Positions 1 to 13,400 are shown, counted from the first letter of the stretch. The stretch is 64,000 nt of DNA from Bolinopsis microptera (GCF_026151205.1 NC_087074.1:7247726-7311725), one strand, 5' to 3'. A program made the numbers and translations. The notes: generated by a model not told the origin, from the sequence alone.

Positions 1-85
1 CCTCCTCCTCCTCCTCCTCCTCCTCCTCCTCCTCCTCCTCCTCCTCCTCCTCCTCCTCCTCCTCCTCCTCCTCCTCCTCCTCCTC
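1..85. repeat. (CCT)n microsatellite
   Basis: About 28 uninterrupted CCT triplets open the window and end at CTCTTCAG. The true left boundary lies outside. On the minus strand it reads as AGG repeats directly after the possible stop codon of the leftmost gene. Confidence 0.97.
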
Positions 86-86
86 T

Positions 87-187
87 TCAGGGTGTTTCGA
101 GACTCGTGTCCAAATTTAAAAGGAGGAAGATGTCAAGAGAAACGTTGACGGCACCATTCGGCATTCGGCCCGAGGGTTTACGATACA
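87..187 (-). CDS. possible last exon of the leftmost minus-strand gene
   Basis: Read on the minus strand, an acceptor ending GTAGGCAG is followed by TG and 32 sense codons, then TGA. The phase (one base carried in) matches the donor at 1081. The encoded text begins YRKPSGRMPNG and ends SLETP. No domain is recognised and the pyrimidine tract is weak, so this is only a candidate; the real 3' exons may lie outside the window. Confidence 0.25.
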
Positions 188-1080
188 CTGCCTACACAAA
201 GTGCCTACACAACCTTCTTACAAATGTGCTCTTTAAGGTTTTGTGGCAAGGGGAGGAAATATGTTTTGCCATCATGTGTAGTGAAACGAATCAGAAATTT
301 CTACCCATCCCCGACCGGAAAATACAGAGACTTCTTACCGGGAACAATTAACTCGCGGATTTAGTGCGTTTTAATGGATGTTTTATGGTTTTAAAGTCTG
401 TTTTTTGTCAAATACCGATGTAAAACTTTCTCATACAATTGTTCAATAATAATTTAACGATCCAAACGTTACAAAAATGAAATATTGAGCATTCTAACGA
501 ACGGAAAAAAGAAGGCAAACAACACATAACCACTGTACTGAGAGGGAACAACATTCCAAACTAGGAACGTTCTGCGTGCAGCGATAAATTTAGTGCGTGT
601 GATATCTCCATTTATGTGGAAGCTAGAAATTCCGTTCTTTGATCATATTAGAGTATGCGAGGCCTAGGTTAACGTAAGTGGCATCACAAAATCTTTGCCA
701 AAAGTGAAAAACTCATTTACGTCATCCTTTAATTGCATCATGTAATAGAATTGAGCATAAAAAGATTAAAAGATAATATTTATAAATGTTTTTTAACGCT
801 CCTTATCAAATGCTCAATATCCAGTTCTAAGATGTTTGTAGTAATGTAGGAAATGTACAACGTACGTAGGTACTTTATAGCAAAAGTATAACTTGGAACT
901 TGTACGGAACCACGCTTTAAGTTTCATAATGCAGGAACCTTATCCAAAAATATCATAGTCACCGGGATAAAATGTGAACGTGTAAAACTATCTGCAGGTT
1001 TTAACAGTGGTAATTACTAATTACTAAAATTAAATTACAAAAATTAGTATAATGAAATGTGCAGTGTGTCTTCCACTCAC
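188..1080 (-). other. presumed intron of the leftmost gene
   Basis: AT-rich sequence with no open frame that carries coding character on either strand. It lies between the supported exon ending at 1081 and the tentative last exon. I see no repeat or RNA gene in it. Confidence 0.4.
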
Positions 1081-1223
1081 GGTAAGTATTAAAGACGTCA
1101 CGTTGTAACTCAGTGCCCCCTAACTTCAGCAGCTCCCTTGTCTGTGAGGGCTGCTTCTCCCTCAGCATCTCCACACACGAGGTAACACTTCCGTCAGCTT
1201 TAACTCTCGCTATATTCCCACAC
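1081..1223 (-). CDS. unknown protein, exon 4 (about residues 134-181)
   Basis: Minus-strand exon between acceptor ATCTGCCAG and donor C|GTGAGT. One base completes a Trp codon begun in the previous exon, then 47 codons follow (WCGNIARVKADG ... QRDVFNTY). Length and phase fit the neighbouring exons exactly. Hydrophilic and helix-prone, with no motif I recognise. Confidence 0.6.
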
Positions 1224-2147
1224 CTGGCAGATCAGAGGTAGCCAAATAATATGTTGGAATATATAAAGTATTATATAACTTTGAGTTGCAATTATAATCA
1301 TCAGATTGGCAGCAAAGTATTCATATTTTTCCTCTCTCTCTCTACCCAGAACAAATGATTATTTCACTAACCAGAGAGCTATTTTCCCGTTTAGTTCCCG
1401 ATCAACAGAGAAGTGTTTGGCTACTTTGATCTCCTCAGCATGGTCCACTTTACCACTCCAGTCTTCCTCACTTGGACCTGAGTTATGAGAGGTTATGATC
1501 AGTTAGTTTAAACCAGTTAGATTAAATCAGGAACTAATGGCTCTAGTTTAAATACTTTCAACACTACTATATAATATAACAAATAATTTGAGATCATGAA
1601 TTAGATAATTAGCAGACTAGTATTAACTAACCTTGTTCACTAACATCACCCTTGTCAGATAGAGTGTCCAGACTGCGTTCCAGAGAAGGTACAGAGTTAT
1701 CCTCAGCATCAAGACACACAGCGTCCAACAATCTGTTATCAAGCTCATGGATTATCAGGGACTCAGTCACTATCGTGTTCCTTATTACTGTACTATCTAC
1801 ACTGTCTGTAATATTGTAATTTACAGGGATGTGAAAATGTGTGTTCTTGATAGATTGTCCAACTGTCCTGTTTTTCATGACTAATAATGTATGATAAAAT
1901 GAGGCAAAGTAAGGTAAGATGGCTGCTGTGTTTACAATTTACATGCCCATTATCATGTTGAAGTAACAATATACAAGTTTTAGAGAGGTGTACTTTAAAT
2001 GATGAAATGGTGAAAACATGATTTACCATCAAGTTTGAGGCTGGATTGAAGGGAGTTCGGGGCAGAGGGGAGTGTTCCCCAACAGTTGATATCCTGAACA
2101 CTGATAGTCTCATCAGGAGTACCTAAAGGTTCACGTCTACTCTCCAT
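1081..2147 (-). CDS. unrecognised protein, 5' part of gene (exons 1-4)
   Basis: Four minus-strand exons (2147-2027, 1805-1632, 1477-1372, 1223-1081) splice with matching phases (1, 1, 2, 1) at GT-AG sites. They give at least 181 residues from an ATG at 2147. The product is acidic and hydrophilic: it begins MESRREPLGTPDE, runs through a Ser/Asp/Glu-rich middle (SLERSLDTLSDKGD) and reaches a possibly folded part (KVAKHFSVDRELNGKIALWC). There is no signal peptide or membrane segment. The gene is divergent from the CUT gene, with tRNA-Phe between the two starts. I do not recognise the family. The consistent exon phases are the main evidence that it is real. Confidence 0.6.
1372..1477 (-). CDS. 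unknown protein, exon 3 (residues 99-133)
   Basis: Minus-strand exon after acceptor CATAACTCAG, ending at donor TG|GTTAGT. It encodes GPSEEDWSGKVDHAEEIK and continues to NGKIAL. If the donor is ignored the frame meets TAA within five codons, so an unspliced form would end here with a short alternative tail. Confidence 0.6.
1632..1805 (-). CDS. unknown protein, exon 2 (residues 41-98)
   Basis: Minus-strand exon between acceptor AATATTACAG and donor AACAAG|GTTAGT, open throughout. It encodes an acidic stretch starting DSVDSTVIRNTIV and ending KGDVSEQ. The length is 2+171+1 bases, phase 1 on both sides. Confidence 0.62.
2027..2147 (-). CDS. unknown protein, exon 1 with start codon
   Basis: Minus-strand ATG at 2147-2145 followed by 40 codons (MESRREPLGTPDETISVQD ... 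LKLD) to donor GATG|GTAAAT. The donor phase joins exactly to exon 2. I chose this ATG because it is the first Met in the open part of this exon. It lies about 480 bases from the tRNA gene. Confidence 0.6.
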
Positions 2148-2626
2148 CACTCTGTCTCACCTTCACTGTGCATTACACTGAGCCAAGTCAGACATTACTT
2201 GACCTAGGTTATATACATGACCTAGGATGGATATTTAATAGGTCGTAGGGTTAACGAGAATTTTTATAAGATGTTAAGTCTTATGTAATATGTATGCTTC
2301 ATCCAGCAATTTGAAATCAAGTCCGAAAAGAGAACAAGACTTTTCAGCAGTTGTCAAGAATTATGGGGGATTCAGAGATGCAAATTTCACAGAGGAATTC
2401 TACTGTAGAAATGAAGCAAACCTGATCGCTTTAAAAGCAACAATATTTCCGTCTTACTAAATTTTCGTTTTTCACTAAAACAGAGAAATCTACTCATCAG
2501 TGTGGAAAATGGCATTTTGAAATAACGCTTACGAGATCCCTCATTCGGTCTTCCATTCAATCGATCGATGATAACGCCGCACATGTGGTTTAAAATCTAG
2601 GTCATGCCCGCCCCGTTCAACCTACA
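2148..2626. other. intergenic, upstream of the unknown gene and tRNA-Phe
   Basis: AT-rich, with no convincing coding frame and no repeat array. It probably holds the promoter of the minus-strand gene and any external tRNA promoter elements, but no specific motif stands out. Confidence 0.4.
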
Positions 2627-2699
2627 GCCGAAATAGCTCAGTTGGGAGAGCGTTAGACTGAAGTTCTAAATGTCCCTGGTTCGATCCCGGGTTTCGGCA
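2627..2699 (+). tRNA. tRNA-Phe (anticodon GAA)
   Basis: A 73-nt cloverleaf. Acceptor stem GCCGAAA pairs with TTTCGGC, with discriminator A. D-arm GCTC/GAGC, anticodon stem TTAGA/TCTAA around loop CTGAAGT (GAA anticodon), and T-arm containing TTCGATC. Internal A and B box sequences are present, and TTTT at 2702-2705 can end RNA polymerase III transcription. No intron and no encoded CCA, as expected for a nuclear eukaryotic tRNA. It differs from the usual animal sequence, as I know it, by about two bases (loop position 38 and the variable region). Confidence 0.96.
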
Positions 2700-4027
2700 A
2701 GCTTTTGTCCAAAAATATATTGGTTTTGTTGACCAGGACGATATAATTAATGATTATACCACTCACAACTGATTGACTGGCTGATATTCAGAATTAACAA
2801 AATGCTGCTCAAAGTGAACAAATTGCAGTTCATTTCATAAAATTACTTAAAATGAGTAAAAGAGATCTGAGATCTCCATTCAGTTCACTCTTGGTGACAT
2901 GTTACCACTTCGGAATATTTTCCTGTTTAAAGAGGTGACGATGAACTGCATTTGTGCACAACTCCTGATGGCTTAGTTCATTCCATCACTGAGGTAAACG
3001 ACTTTGAAAAGATCGTGAAACGTTCATTCCGAAAGAATTTCACATTCATTCTTAAATGGAGAATGGAGGATCCGACAACCCGTATATCAATAACAAAATA
3101 AATCCGTAAACTAACTGATGATTAAAAGTAACCTAGTCCAAGGCGGGATCTGAAACAAATCTTTAATGAATAAGGAAATGAAAATACTTTAGCGTTGAGC
3201 GATAGCGCTCGATTCACGCGCGCTCGATTATTTCTGGCATAAAAATTGCGCGGCGTAAAATACACGAAATTACAAATAGGAATGGGAAATGAAATTGTCG
3301 ATTTCATTTTTAATCCTATCCGTCCTACAACATTTTTGTTTTAAGAATATAATAAAAAAATTTCTGTACGAAAAGTAATATTCCAGTCTAATATGTAGCA
3401 AATTTTTAATATACTGTTGTGCAAGTTGTAAAAGTAATATTGTATTAAATAAATAAATTGTCAAGACCCTATACAAAGTTGCTACAATAATTTTATTCCG
3501 CGTCACTAGTTCATTCAAAATTTAAATAAACAATATCTATATCAGTTTGCTATGCATAGCTTATGCTAATTGCTATCAAGACATAAATATGTCCTATCAT
3601 ACACAATTATGTTTTATATTGAATGACATCCATGATCGGATTACATAAAAATAGTTAAATACAAGACTTTCAAATGGTTTCATACATTCTAGAGTGTTGG
3701 ATTTTATAAATAAAGATCTTGATGCACGAAATAGTGAAGTAAAGATTTCAAAAGTATATGAAGTGCACTATCGATGATTGATAATACATTAAAATAAACG
3801 TAACTAATATATATATATATATATATATATAATGTAATGTCCTCATATATGATATATGTCGACGAAACTTCCATGCGCGCCGCGCATTCAAATTCTGACC
3901 CTTCGATCAAACGAGCTATTCAGATTTACTCCGCAAACCAAAAGCACGCGCTAGTCTTAAATAGTCCTAACTAATTACGCCAACCAATTGCCAGGGTTGC
4001 TTGAACGATAAGGTTGTTTGACATCTC
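2700..4027. other. upstream region of the CUT gene
   Basis: AT-rich and without coding exons that I can support. It contains an (AT)n tract at about 3806-3832. An in-frame TGA at 4019-4021 lies two codons before the CUT gene ATG. The promoter and 5' UTR of that gene should lie here; no TATA or initiator can be assigned with confidence. Confidence 0.45.
3806..3832. repeat. (AT)n microsatellite
   Basis: Thirteen or so AT dinucleotides, about 200 bases before the first coding exon of the CUT gene. Confidence 0.9.
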
Positions 4028-4427
4028 ATGGTTTTTTCCCAATCAACTCTGATCCGCTCTTCCAAAACGTCTCCTATTACGGGTTATGAAAAGTTCCAGA
4101 AAGGTATATTCGACGTGTCTGAGTTGAAGTCTACCTTTTATATGCATTCTCCTGACAAGTCTTCTCCAGAGAAATCGGAAAGATCGTCACCAAGCTACAG
4201 CAACGGAAACACTCTAAAACACAGCAGCGAAAGCAAAAGCAGCTCAACCCAGCCGCCCAAAGTAGAGAGCAAGTCCCCGAGTTCGACCTCTACTTCTGTC
4301 GAGAACGGTTCACCCCGAAGCTCCTCCAACCCGCTCCAGAACTTCGTACCTAGATTTGCATTCGGCGGCGAGGAAGTCTCTGATTTTTCACCGGTTTCTT
4401 CATTTCCAGAATTCAACCTTCCCTCAG
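4028..4427 (+). CDS. CUT gene exon 1: start and Ser/Pro-rich N-terminus
   Basis: ATG at 4028 is the first Met after an in-frame TGA at 4019-4021, which fixes the start unless an upstream intron exists. It encodes residues 1-133, rich in Ser, Pro and charged residues (SPDKSSPEKSERSSPS), typical of a disordered transcription-factor N-terminus. The donor CCCTCAG|GTTTGA is phase 1 and joins exon 2 to give PSG-DDLDT. Without splicing the frame stops at 4444. Confidence 0.85.
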
Positions 4428-7400
4428 GTTTGACACTGTCATAAGTTTTCTCTTGTTTTAATAGCACTTGTTCTGGTAATTCAGAATACGTGTTTTGGTA
4501 GCACTTGTTTCCAGTTCTGGGGTGTTTGTCGCACTTTATTAACCACCGTATCACGTAAGAGATATTTCAAACCCTCTATATCAGTGCCCATACTTTACAA
4601 TATTCTATCCCAACTTAAACGTATGTTTCAAAATGTGTCGTGTTACGTAGGAAACCAAATATAAGTAGAGCGACGGCTGGGAGCGTTTAAATAACCCCTC
4701 AATATCATTAAGCAGCAACCTGCAACAATTATGTTTGCTGAATCTATAGCTTCCTTGTAGACAACTGGTTTACTGGCCTGCATATATCGCCTGTTTGGGA
4801 TATTCCTCCTTTTAGCTCGCATTCTCAATGATTTATTGGCTCAGTTCATAGAATTAGAAAACCTCTTTTTATTATGTTTCGACTCAAAGTTATTATCAGA
4901 TAGTTTTCAATAATATTACCTATTTCTAATTTTGAGAGTGTTTCCGGTTCCCGTCGTTTTTCAAAGAATACGAATATAAGTGGCCTATTTTACTAGTTAT
5001 CGTTTAGTTTAACATTTTGCTCAACATCGAAAACATCTTTAAAGTGAAGTTATCACGGGATTCTCAATCTTCCAAACTTTCAAGCTTTCTATTGATAAAT
5101 TTAATTTAAGGCAATATTTGAGGGCAAACTATAGCTTATTCCCACTAAATGAGTATGTCACGTAAGCAATATTTTATAACTTTCTCCCCAAGTACCAAGT
5201 TAAATTAACAGTTGGTTTGCACTGGTAAGTGCACTGAACTTCTTTGACTTTCTCTGCGATCTGATTATTATTTCCCAATTTTGAAGTAGCCTTTTCATTT
5301 GTGTTTTTCAACATTGCAACTTTTTAGCTGTTTTATATTTACCATCCCAATCCGGTATAATCGTACACTGTTTTCAGCTTCTCAACTAAAATCACGCTAC
5401 TATGGCATCTGTCCCCACATCGCTAGCACTTTCTGTTCGAAGATTTCAAATTCTCTTTGTTTTTGTCCCAGATTTCGTTGATTCTTTTATTATACCGGCT
5501 ATTGTTAAAGTTAGTCACGTGTCATAGATTTTACGATTTTACGAGCATCACCATGACAACCATTCTTCACATCCTTTGTTGAAAATCGTGAAATGTCTGC
5601 CAAAATCGAGCTCTAAAATTTTCAGTGAGATTGTTTTATTACCGAAAACTTTAGATTTATAGTTAGCCCCTTTCAAGTCTCACTCTATCTATTTCAGTCT
5701 TTGTCTATCTTGCTCAACCCAAAAATTTCTCTGATTTTTCGAACAGGTTAAAATCAATTTGACATTTAAAAAATCCGAAATCCAGTTTTTACATTCGCCA
5801 GTAGTGATTGCTTTGTATGCGACAGGAAACATCGCTGGATCTGCACACGGCTGTCTACCGTTACCATGACAACTATAATACTAGACCCTCATCATGTTGT
5901 CTTATCTATCAGACTGTTAAAGTCTGATGACAACTATAATATTTGATAGATTCAGGGCAAAAAGCCAGCGTTATCAGCCCCCAATGGTGGTTAACTTCCC
6001 CGGGTGCATGCTGTTTAAAATTTGAAGTCCTAGTAGTAGCTGCCTGACAATGATTTTAGTGGTAAGAGAATAGTTGCTATCTGTAGCTGTTCCGTCCGTT
6101 ATCTGTAGCAGCTGAAAGGACAGTCGTTATTCAGGGTACTCATGTCAGATAAGAGCAGTTACCATGGCAACTAGACTATTATACATGTCAGATAAGCGCG
6201 GCCCCTTCTATTCATAGTTCCTATTTAATAGACAGTGCACCCGTACTATATACTAGTATATATATATCTCCCCTCAGTCTAGTTACCGTGACAACCCATA
6301 CACCCTTGACATAGGTAATTATCCTTCTGACTGCCTCAATTGCTCCACCGGGACGCTCTCGCTCTTATTCAAGAAGCCTCCCAAATGCCGCCATGCCAAG
6401 GGGGTATTAATTCGAAAATCACAGCAGTTACAATTATCAATTGACTCGCAATTAGCGGCCATTAGCGCCTGGTGAGTAGGGCGCTGTTGGGAGGTTTACT
6501 CCCAGTTTACTAGCTCCTCAACAAATCATCTTATCTTAGTGTTACATCTCGCTGCGTTTGTTATCTGCCTTTGTATCTCTTCTTAAGAGCTGTTTTCTCA
6601 GCTCGCTGGTTTTCCGGCCTTGTCGAGGTTTGGATTTCGGTTCGGTTCGTTTCGTTGGGTTTTCATTCGAGGCGTTTGGACGGTAGTAGCTTGGTAGTCT
6701 AGTTGTCATGGTAACTGTAGACTTGTTCGATAGACCGTACAAATAGTTGCAATTAGTTCACAAAGAGAAGGGTCTAGACGCCACAAGTACTCGAGCTCAC
6801 TCAACTGTGAAGGACGCGTTGTCATGGCAACAACTAATTGGTGCCTTTTGTTTTAGTTGCCCGGTTTCTGTAGTACTGCTGCTTTTCAGAAAACTTACTA
6901 CTGATTCCCCCTCTAGACCTGATAGCCTTGTCAAATCTGGACTGAGCACTTTACCATTCCAGTGCACTTAGCACGCGTTACTCGCCATTACTCGCCACTG
7001 CTACTCTCGCACTTCTAGTTGTGGTTTTCTAACTCGCTCTAAGACCTGACTTTATCTATACCTTTATTCGACACTACTACCTTTTACTTATAAGATGTGG
7101 TGCCCTGATCAATACTATTGTTTGGGCTGAATTTTGGATTTGTATTTCAATTTATCTAAATTATTTTTCATGCTCAATTTCATATCCTACTCAAAATTAT
7201 TTGATTTGTGGTATTCCAAATTCCACCCTCCAGTCCAGGGTTTAAAATTGGTTTAAATTCTAAATGCAAACATTCAAAAAGAATCTGTTTAGTTCACATT
7301 TTGCATCTTTTAGTTTTAGGAAGAATCGGCTGATCCAAAATTTACCATTTCCTTTAAAAACATGTTCCAAAGAAATCTTCAGAACAAGAATGTGCTGTGT

Positions 7401-10400
7401 GTTTTTAAAAGATATTTTGCCAATGAGCAGTCCATTAAGCCTCTATTACGTGATACCCTTTTAACTTTAAAAACCTCCACACTCTGGTCTCTGTTTGTGT
7501 GCGGCTATAAGTACCTCTTGAAGGGGTCTTTGTCAATGAGTAATGTGTTTTTTCACCGTAAACTGTAGACATATTATGATAGATCGATCTAACTCCACTT
7601 TTTAAAGCTTGTCATTTTATTTTACTTGTGTTTTTACTCGTGTGAGTTTGGCAGTATATTTATTTTTCTCAGTTGAAAACTTTTCCTGAAGTTAGAGAGA
7701 AAGTTGGCGAGGTATAAAACCAGGCAGTGATTAATCAGTTAGTAATAAAGTCATTGTTCTGGTTATACCACTCTTTTCACCCTCTGGGTCAATCCGCACC
7801 AAATAACCGCTATTCTAAAGAAACAAACTTATTACTGCCGCAATATCTGCTCTGTTTCCATGGTTACAGCTGAAATTGTGGCAGTGTTTGGTCTAAACCA
7901 TTGACACTAGCCGTTCAGTAACTTTCCCTGCCATTCGAAAACAGCACACGACACTACCACGTGACACTGTTTCCTGGCTTGTTATTGGTTGAAAGGGATG
8001 AGCAACACCCCATAATAGATGATGTGTCTAGACCCACCAACACTCTTGTAGGACTTCACTAAGTTGGAATATTGATTTGGGAAGGGAGCGTGTTGTTCCT
8101 CTTATTATAGAGCTGATCATCTCTTTATTCCATTATCTCCTCCTTCTCTTCCTTAGTCTCTTCATTATCAGCTCCTCTGTGTTTAAATACGTGTTAATAG
8201 ACAAATACTAATAGTTTTATCTGACATTTTTATGAACATAGATAATTTGGGCATTTTAAAAAGAGTAGTTTAAAAGTGTTTAAATCATTTCAATCAACAG
8301 CTATCGGTTTCACGGACACATGGATGAAGTCTTATATACATTTGTGGTTACATGAATAATATCTAACATGTTACCATGGTTACAGGGGATGATCTAGATA
8401 CGATATCGATAGTAAATTCTCTGAAGCAGAGGATGAAATACGAAGGATTGTCTCAGACGAAAGTAGCGAGATCTCTTGGTAAAGGACAAGCGACAGTTTC
8501 CCAGATTTTAAACGTGAGTTCCCATCTCTTTACATAGTAGCCTGTTGGAATTGGCCCCTGAGATGGATAAATAGTAATATCAGTTCCATTCAGTGAAATC
8601 AGAGGCCGATTTGATCAGACAAACCTTTATTATATAAATATTTAATCTCTGTCTATTTCAACTTTAATTATGATTAACTGCTTAACAGCTTCTTAGATTT
8701 GTGTATTATTTACCGATATTTGGGTAACTTAGATTTACTTAAACTTAAATTTACAACATTTACTATCAACTGCGGCTTACCATTTAACCACAAATAATGG
8801 TACAAGTATGCAGCACTATTTATAACTAATAATTTAGGTTAGCATAGATTACAATTGCGGTATTATTATTTATTAAATGTGAGGTATGTGGCGTGGTATC
8901 CATCTGTTTAAGAAATATTCCTGTCACCTAACAACCAGACCCCTGAAATCGTGAATAAAACTCCGGTAAAATGAAAATTGCATATGGTTTATGCATACTT
9001 CTCTCGGCGACCCGACATGCTTGCATAAATTAGAATAATTCATTGGAGCGTATAATTCAGCGTATGAATTGACGTTAGCTAGCTAGCGGGTGGGTCACGT
9101 GACCGGCGTTATAACACCCCCCTTACAATAATAGCATGTCTCTCCCTCACCAACTCTGAACTTTGTAAGTTTCCCTCTAATTCCTGCCTCCCCCTCTGAT
9201 TTACAAGCACGCAAGCACAATGTGAACTATTTTGCCTTTAACTTCTCGCTCTCTCTCTCCACCTCCTCACCAAGTGTCAAATATCGCACCTATAACGCTC
9301 CCGCCAATCAGACAGCCGGATTGGAGTCACGTGGTGTCACGTGAGCGCCCACGTGCACAGTCTCCCCTATAGAAACTGTAAACAGTTGATATTTGGCAAG
9401 TGAGGGGCTGTTCGAGTTGTGCTGATCAATCGTAAGCATAACGTATCACTTGACAACGCGTATAGGAGTCATCCTGCCTCCTCGTCCTCTTCTTCTGCTA
9501 TAGTGTTATCGGTGTAGCAGCTCTACATGTTACACTACTTCTAGTTTACTTTTAGATTCCGCGCTCTTATTTCTCGTTATTGTTATTTTCACTGTCTGGG
9601 TTCCTCTCACTTTGCTTCCCTCGTATCTACTTTCTCTTGCCAGGTTCGTTTTTAGCTCTCAGCTCTTCAAACATTTGTTGTTTACTCGCACATATAATTA
9701 TACGGCTAACTTGTTTGTTCGATCCATATCTTTTTCATATGAAAAACAGAGGCGATGATATCTTACCAGTTATCGATATTATAATATGGAAAATAGTGCT
9801 GTAAATGTGAGAATATCAGTTCTATTCCCGTTCTATTGGTTTGACTAGTTTTGAACACTTCTCATTTTCTCACTTTCCTTCTAGTTATGTGTTTGCGACG
9901 ACAGAGTTTTAAGTTCTAATTTAAAATTACAATCGTATCTTTGTAAGCTTGCAAAACTCTCCGTTCAATAACCCAGCCCACACGTTTCCATGGTAACCAC
10001 ATAATCACGTGACGTTGTCATGGGTACAATGGCAGCAGCTCTAAACCACAGATATCCTTCATAACAATCAGATAGATAAACAGATAGTCTGAGTATTTAG
10101 ATATTTAGTTAGTAAAAGTGTACTGTATTGTTACTCTTACCACAGTTTTACTAAAACATAGTAATTCTCACCAATATTTGTGAAAATACCCAAAACCATG
10201 AGACTATTTGTTAATACTCCGCCTACACGCTAGTGAATAAAATTTCACTAATCGCACTTTATAGGGTAAAGATTTTTCAGTAAAAGTTAAGAAAACATTG
10301 AGATTTAATTGAAGTTTTATCAATAGCTGAACAACGCCCCAGTTAAGTTAAGTGCAAATTTCGGTCCATTTTTACAGTAAATAAAACACATTCCGTTTTA

Positions 10401-13400
10401 CAGTTCTCTCACGGCTACTGTAAACAGGTATTTGCAATAATTATTGCTTAAACTCACAATTAAACAGCTTATCCATCAGCTCTGTTACCCGAACAAGCCA
10501 ATCAGCCCGCTCCGTGCCCTCTCTCCTCCAATAAAAACACAATAAAATACCACGTGATGTTTAGTCGAGATGGGGGCTGCTCAGGGCAGTCAGCCCGACT
10601 GTTCACTGAGACCCGGCTTCCTCTAGCTTCATGCTTGGGTAGCTCCCCCCACTCAATATTATTGCAGATAATTAATATACCTGGTGACCAATAACGCACC
10701 AATAGACCCGGGGAACACCTGTAAAGTTTAGTAAAGTGGGGTGTAGTGTGGAGCTAACAGACCAGAAATAATTAAACACGGTTTAGATAGTGTGATTAAC
10801 TGTAAGGTTTCAACTAGTTGCCTGTGATCCAGTTAGCTCGTTACCATGGTTACAGTTAACAGGTCAGTTAGCCGGTGTGGAGCCCCACTCAATTAACTTT
10901 CCACCGTATCAGGAACCAGGTCTCCATGGTGATATCACCTGGTTTCCATGGTGATGGCAGGAACATAATGAACTGATATGCGTCATGGTACCAGAAACTA
11001 AGTGATATTTACTAGGACCAAATCTTAGTAACAAAGTAAAAACAATTCCTCTTTAAACGGATTGTCACATCCTCTTGTAAGAATAGCATTAAATTCAAAT
11101 TAAGTGTTCTATCCGGGCCGGGGTAACTTGCCTGGGTTCCCTCTCTCCGTCAGGCATCTCTCACTCTGAGACACAGCCTAACTGACTTTTACTTTCTCCT
11201 CTTAGTAGTACTACCACTCTTGTCACTGTTTTGTGTATTATTCAGCTCATGGTATTTATAAACAGATCTTCCTCCTTCGCCGTGAGTATTATCTTCTTTC
11301 TTCCTTTTTTCTTATTTTTATCAGCGCCTTTCTTGTCAGCATTCTGCTTTGTGGTACACGTTCTTCTCCTCCCTTTCGATTCACAATATTTGTTTAATTT
11401 TCGTCAAGTTTAAACTCCCTAAAATTCTGCCAGTCTCGACTTAAAGTCTATCATATAAGTCGTATATTTAAATATTAAATTCTAGATTTAGCACTGTAAA
11501 AGATGAGCATATTCCAGTTTATTTCGATATAGCCCTGTAAATTGGCCACTAGAAACAAACCACAGCTCAGGATAGGTCGGTTAATTGGGCGGTAGATTTG
11601 ACAGAATGCCATTAAATAAATCACTTTAAACTTAACCGAAACTAGCAGTGAAAAAGCCTGATTAAACGCTTGTTAAAGATCCGGATTAACATTGTTTAAC
11701 GAGGGGAATTTGCATAATTAGAAAGTTTAATTTGGGGTATAACTAATTAATAAGCGGCTCCTTAGTCCGCATTAGATCGGGTCATGGTACAAGAGCACGC
11801 TTAAACCTCCTAATAAGGTCATCACGTGATGCCACGTCACATATTATGCCCTAATACGGTCATGTGGATTAGGCCGGTACGGTACAGCAGAGGACGGGCT
11901 TGAGAGGATTACTTGATGATCCAATGGCCGGCCGATACTGCTGCTTGCCATGCTCTCATACGAGCTAAGCTAATCCTGCTTTCTAACGGTCTGACTGGGG
12001 AAGCTGCCAATAAACTTCGCCTAGCATACAAGATTAAATCATTATAACGAGACTTGCCAAGGAGGGAGTGTAATACTGCCAAAAGATAAGAATTAAATAA
12101 AATACGAGAAATAAAATAGAAAATTAGGAGACCTTGAGACTGGGAGTAGGAGACTAGGAGAGGACTAAAAGGAGGAGATTGAGATAGGAGTAGGAGACTA
12201 GGAGAGGACTAAAAGGAGGAGATTGAGATAGGAGTAGGAGACTAGGAGAGGACTAAAAGGAGGAGATTGAGATAGGAGTAGGAGACTAGGAGAGGACTAA
12301 AAGGAGGAGATTGAGATAGGAGTAGGAGACTAGGAGAGGACTAAAAGGAGGAGATTGAGATAGGAGTAGGAGACTAGGAGAGGACTAAAAGGAGGAGATT
12401 GAGATAGGAGTAGGAGACTAGGAGAGGACTAAAAGGAGGAGATTGAGACTAGGAGTAGGAGACTAGGAGAGGACTAAAAGGAGGAGATTGAGACTGGGAG
12501 TAGGAGACTAGGAGAGGACTAAAAGGAGGAGATTGAGACTGGGAGTAGGAGACTAGGAGAGGACTAAAAGGAGGAGATTGAGATATGAGGAGGAGACTAG
12601 GAGAGGACTAAAAGGAGGAGATTGAGATATGAGGAGGAGACTAGGAGAGGACTAAAAGGAGGAGATTGAGATATGAGGAGGAGACTAGGAGAGGACTAAA
12701 AGGAGGAGATTGAGACTGGGAGTAGGAGACTAGGAGAGGACTAAAAGGAGGAGATTGAGACTGGGAGTAGGAGACTAGGAGAGGACTAAAAGGAGGAGAT
12801 TGAGACTGGGAGTAGGAGACTAGGAGAGGACTAAAAGGAGGAGATTGAGATATGAGGAGGAGACTAGGAGAGGACTAAAAGGAGGAGATTGAGATATGAG
12901 GAGGAGACTAGGAGAGGACTAAAAGGAGGAGATTGAGATATGAGGAGGAGACTAGGAGAGGACTAAAAGGAGGAGATTGAGATAGGAGGAGGAGACTAGG
13001 AGAGGACTAAAAGGAGGAGATTGAGATATGAGGAGGAGACTAGGAGAGGACTAAAAGGAGGAGATAGAGATAGGAGGAGGAGACTAGGAGAGGACTAAAA
13101 GGAGGAGATTGAGATAGGAGGAGGAGACTAGGAGAGGACTAAAAGGAGGAGATTGAGATAGGAGGAGGAGAGAAAAGGAGAGGAGTTTTAAGAGCGAGTG
13201 TTAGTGAGCACAGTGTAAGTTCCTGATGTTGAGAGCTTGTTATTTATAAAACATTGTACGTCACACTGCACATGTTACACAAACTGCTGACCATACTGTA
13301 CTCCTACTACCACCCTGACATGATAATATGCTATCAAGATAGAGTTTATTGAGGTATTAGCTAGAAGTCGTATAATTATTGGGTACCGGCAAGGAAGACA

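Noticed and set aside
106-351. 81-codon plus-strand frame beside the CCT repeat
   Set aside because: It starts with a non-ATG codon, shows no domain or splice context, and overlaps the tentative minus-strand exon.
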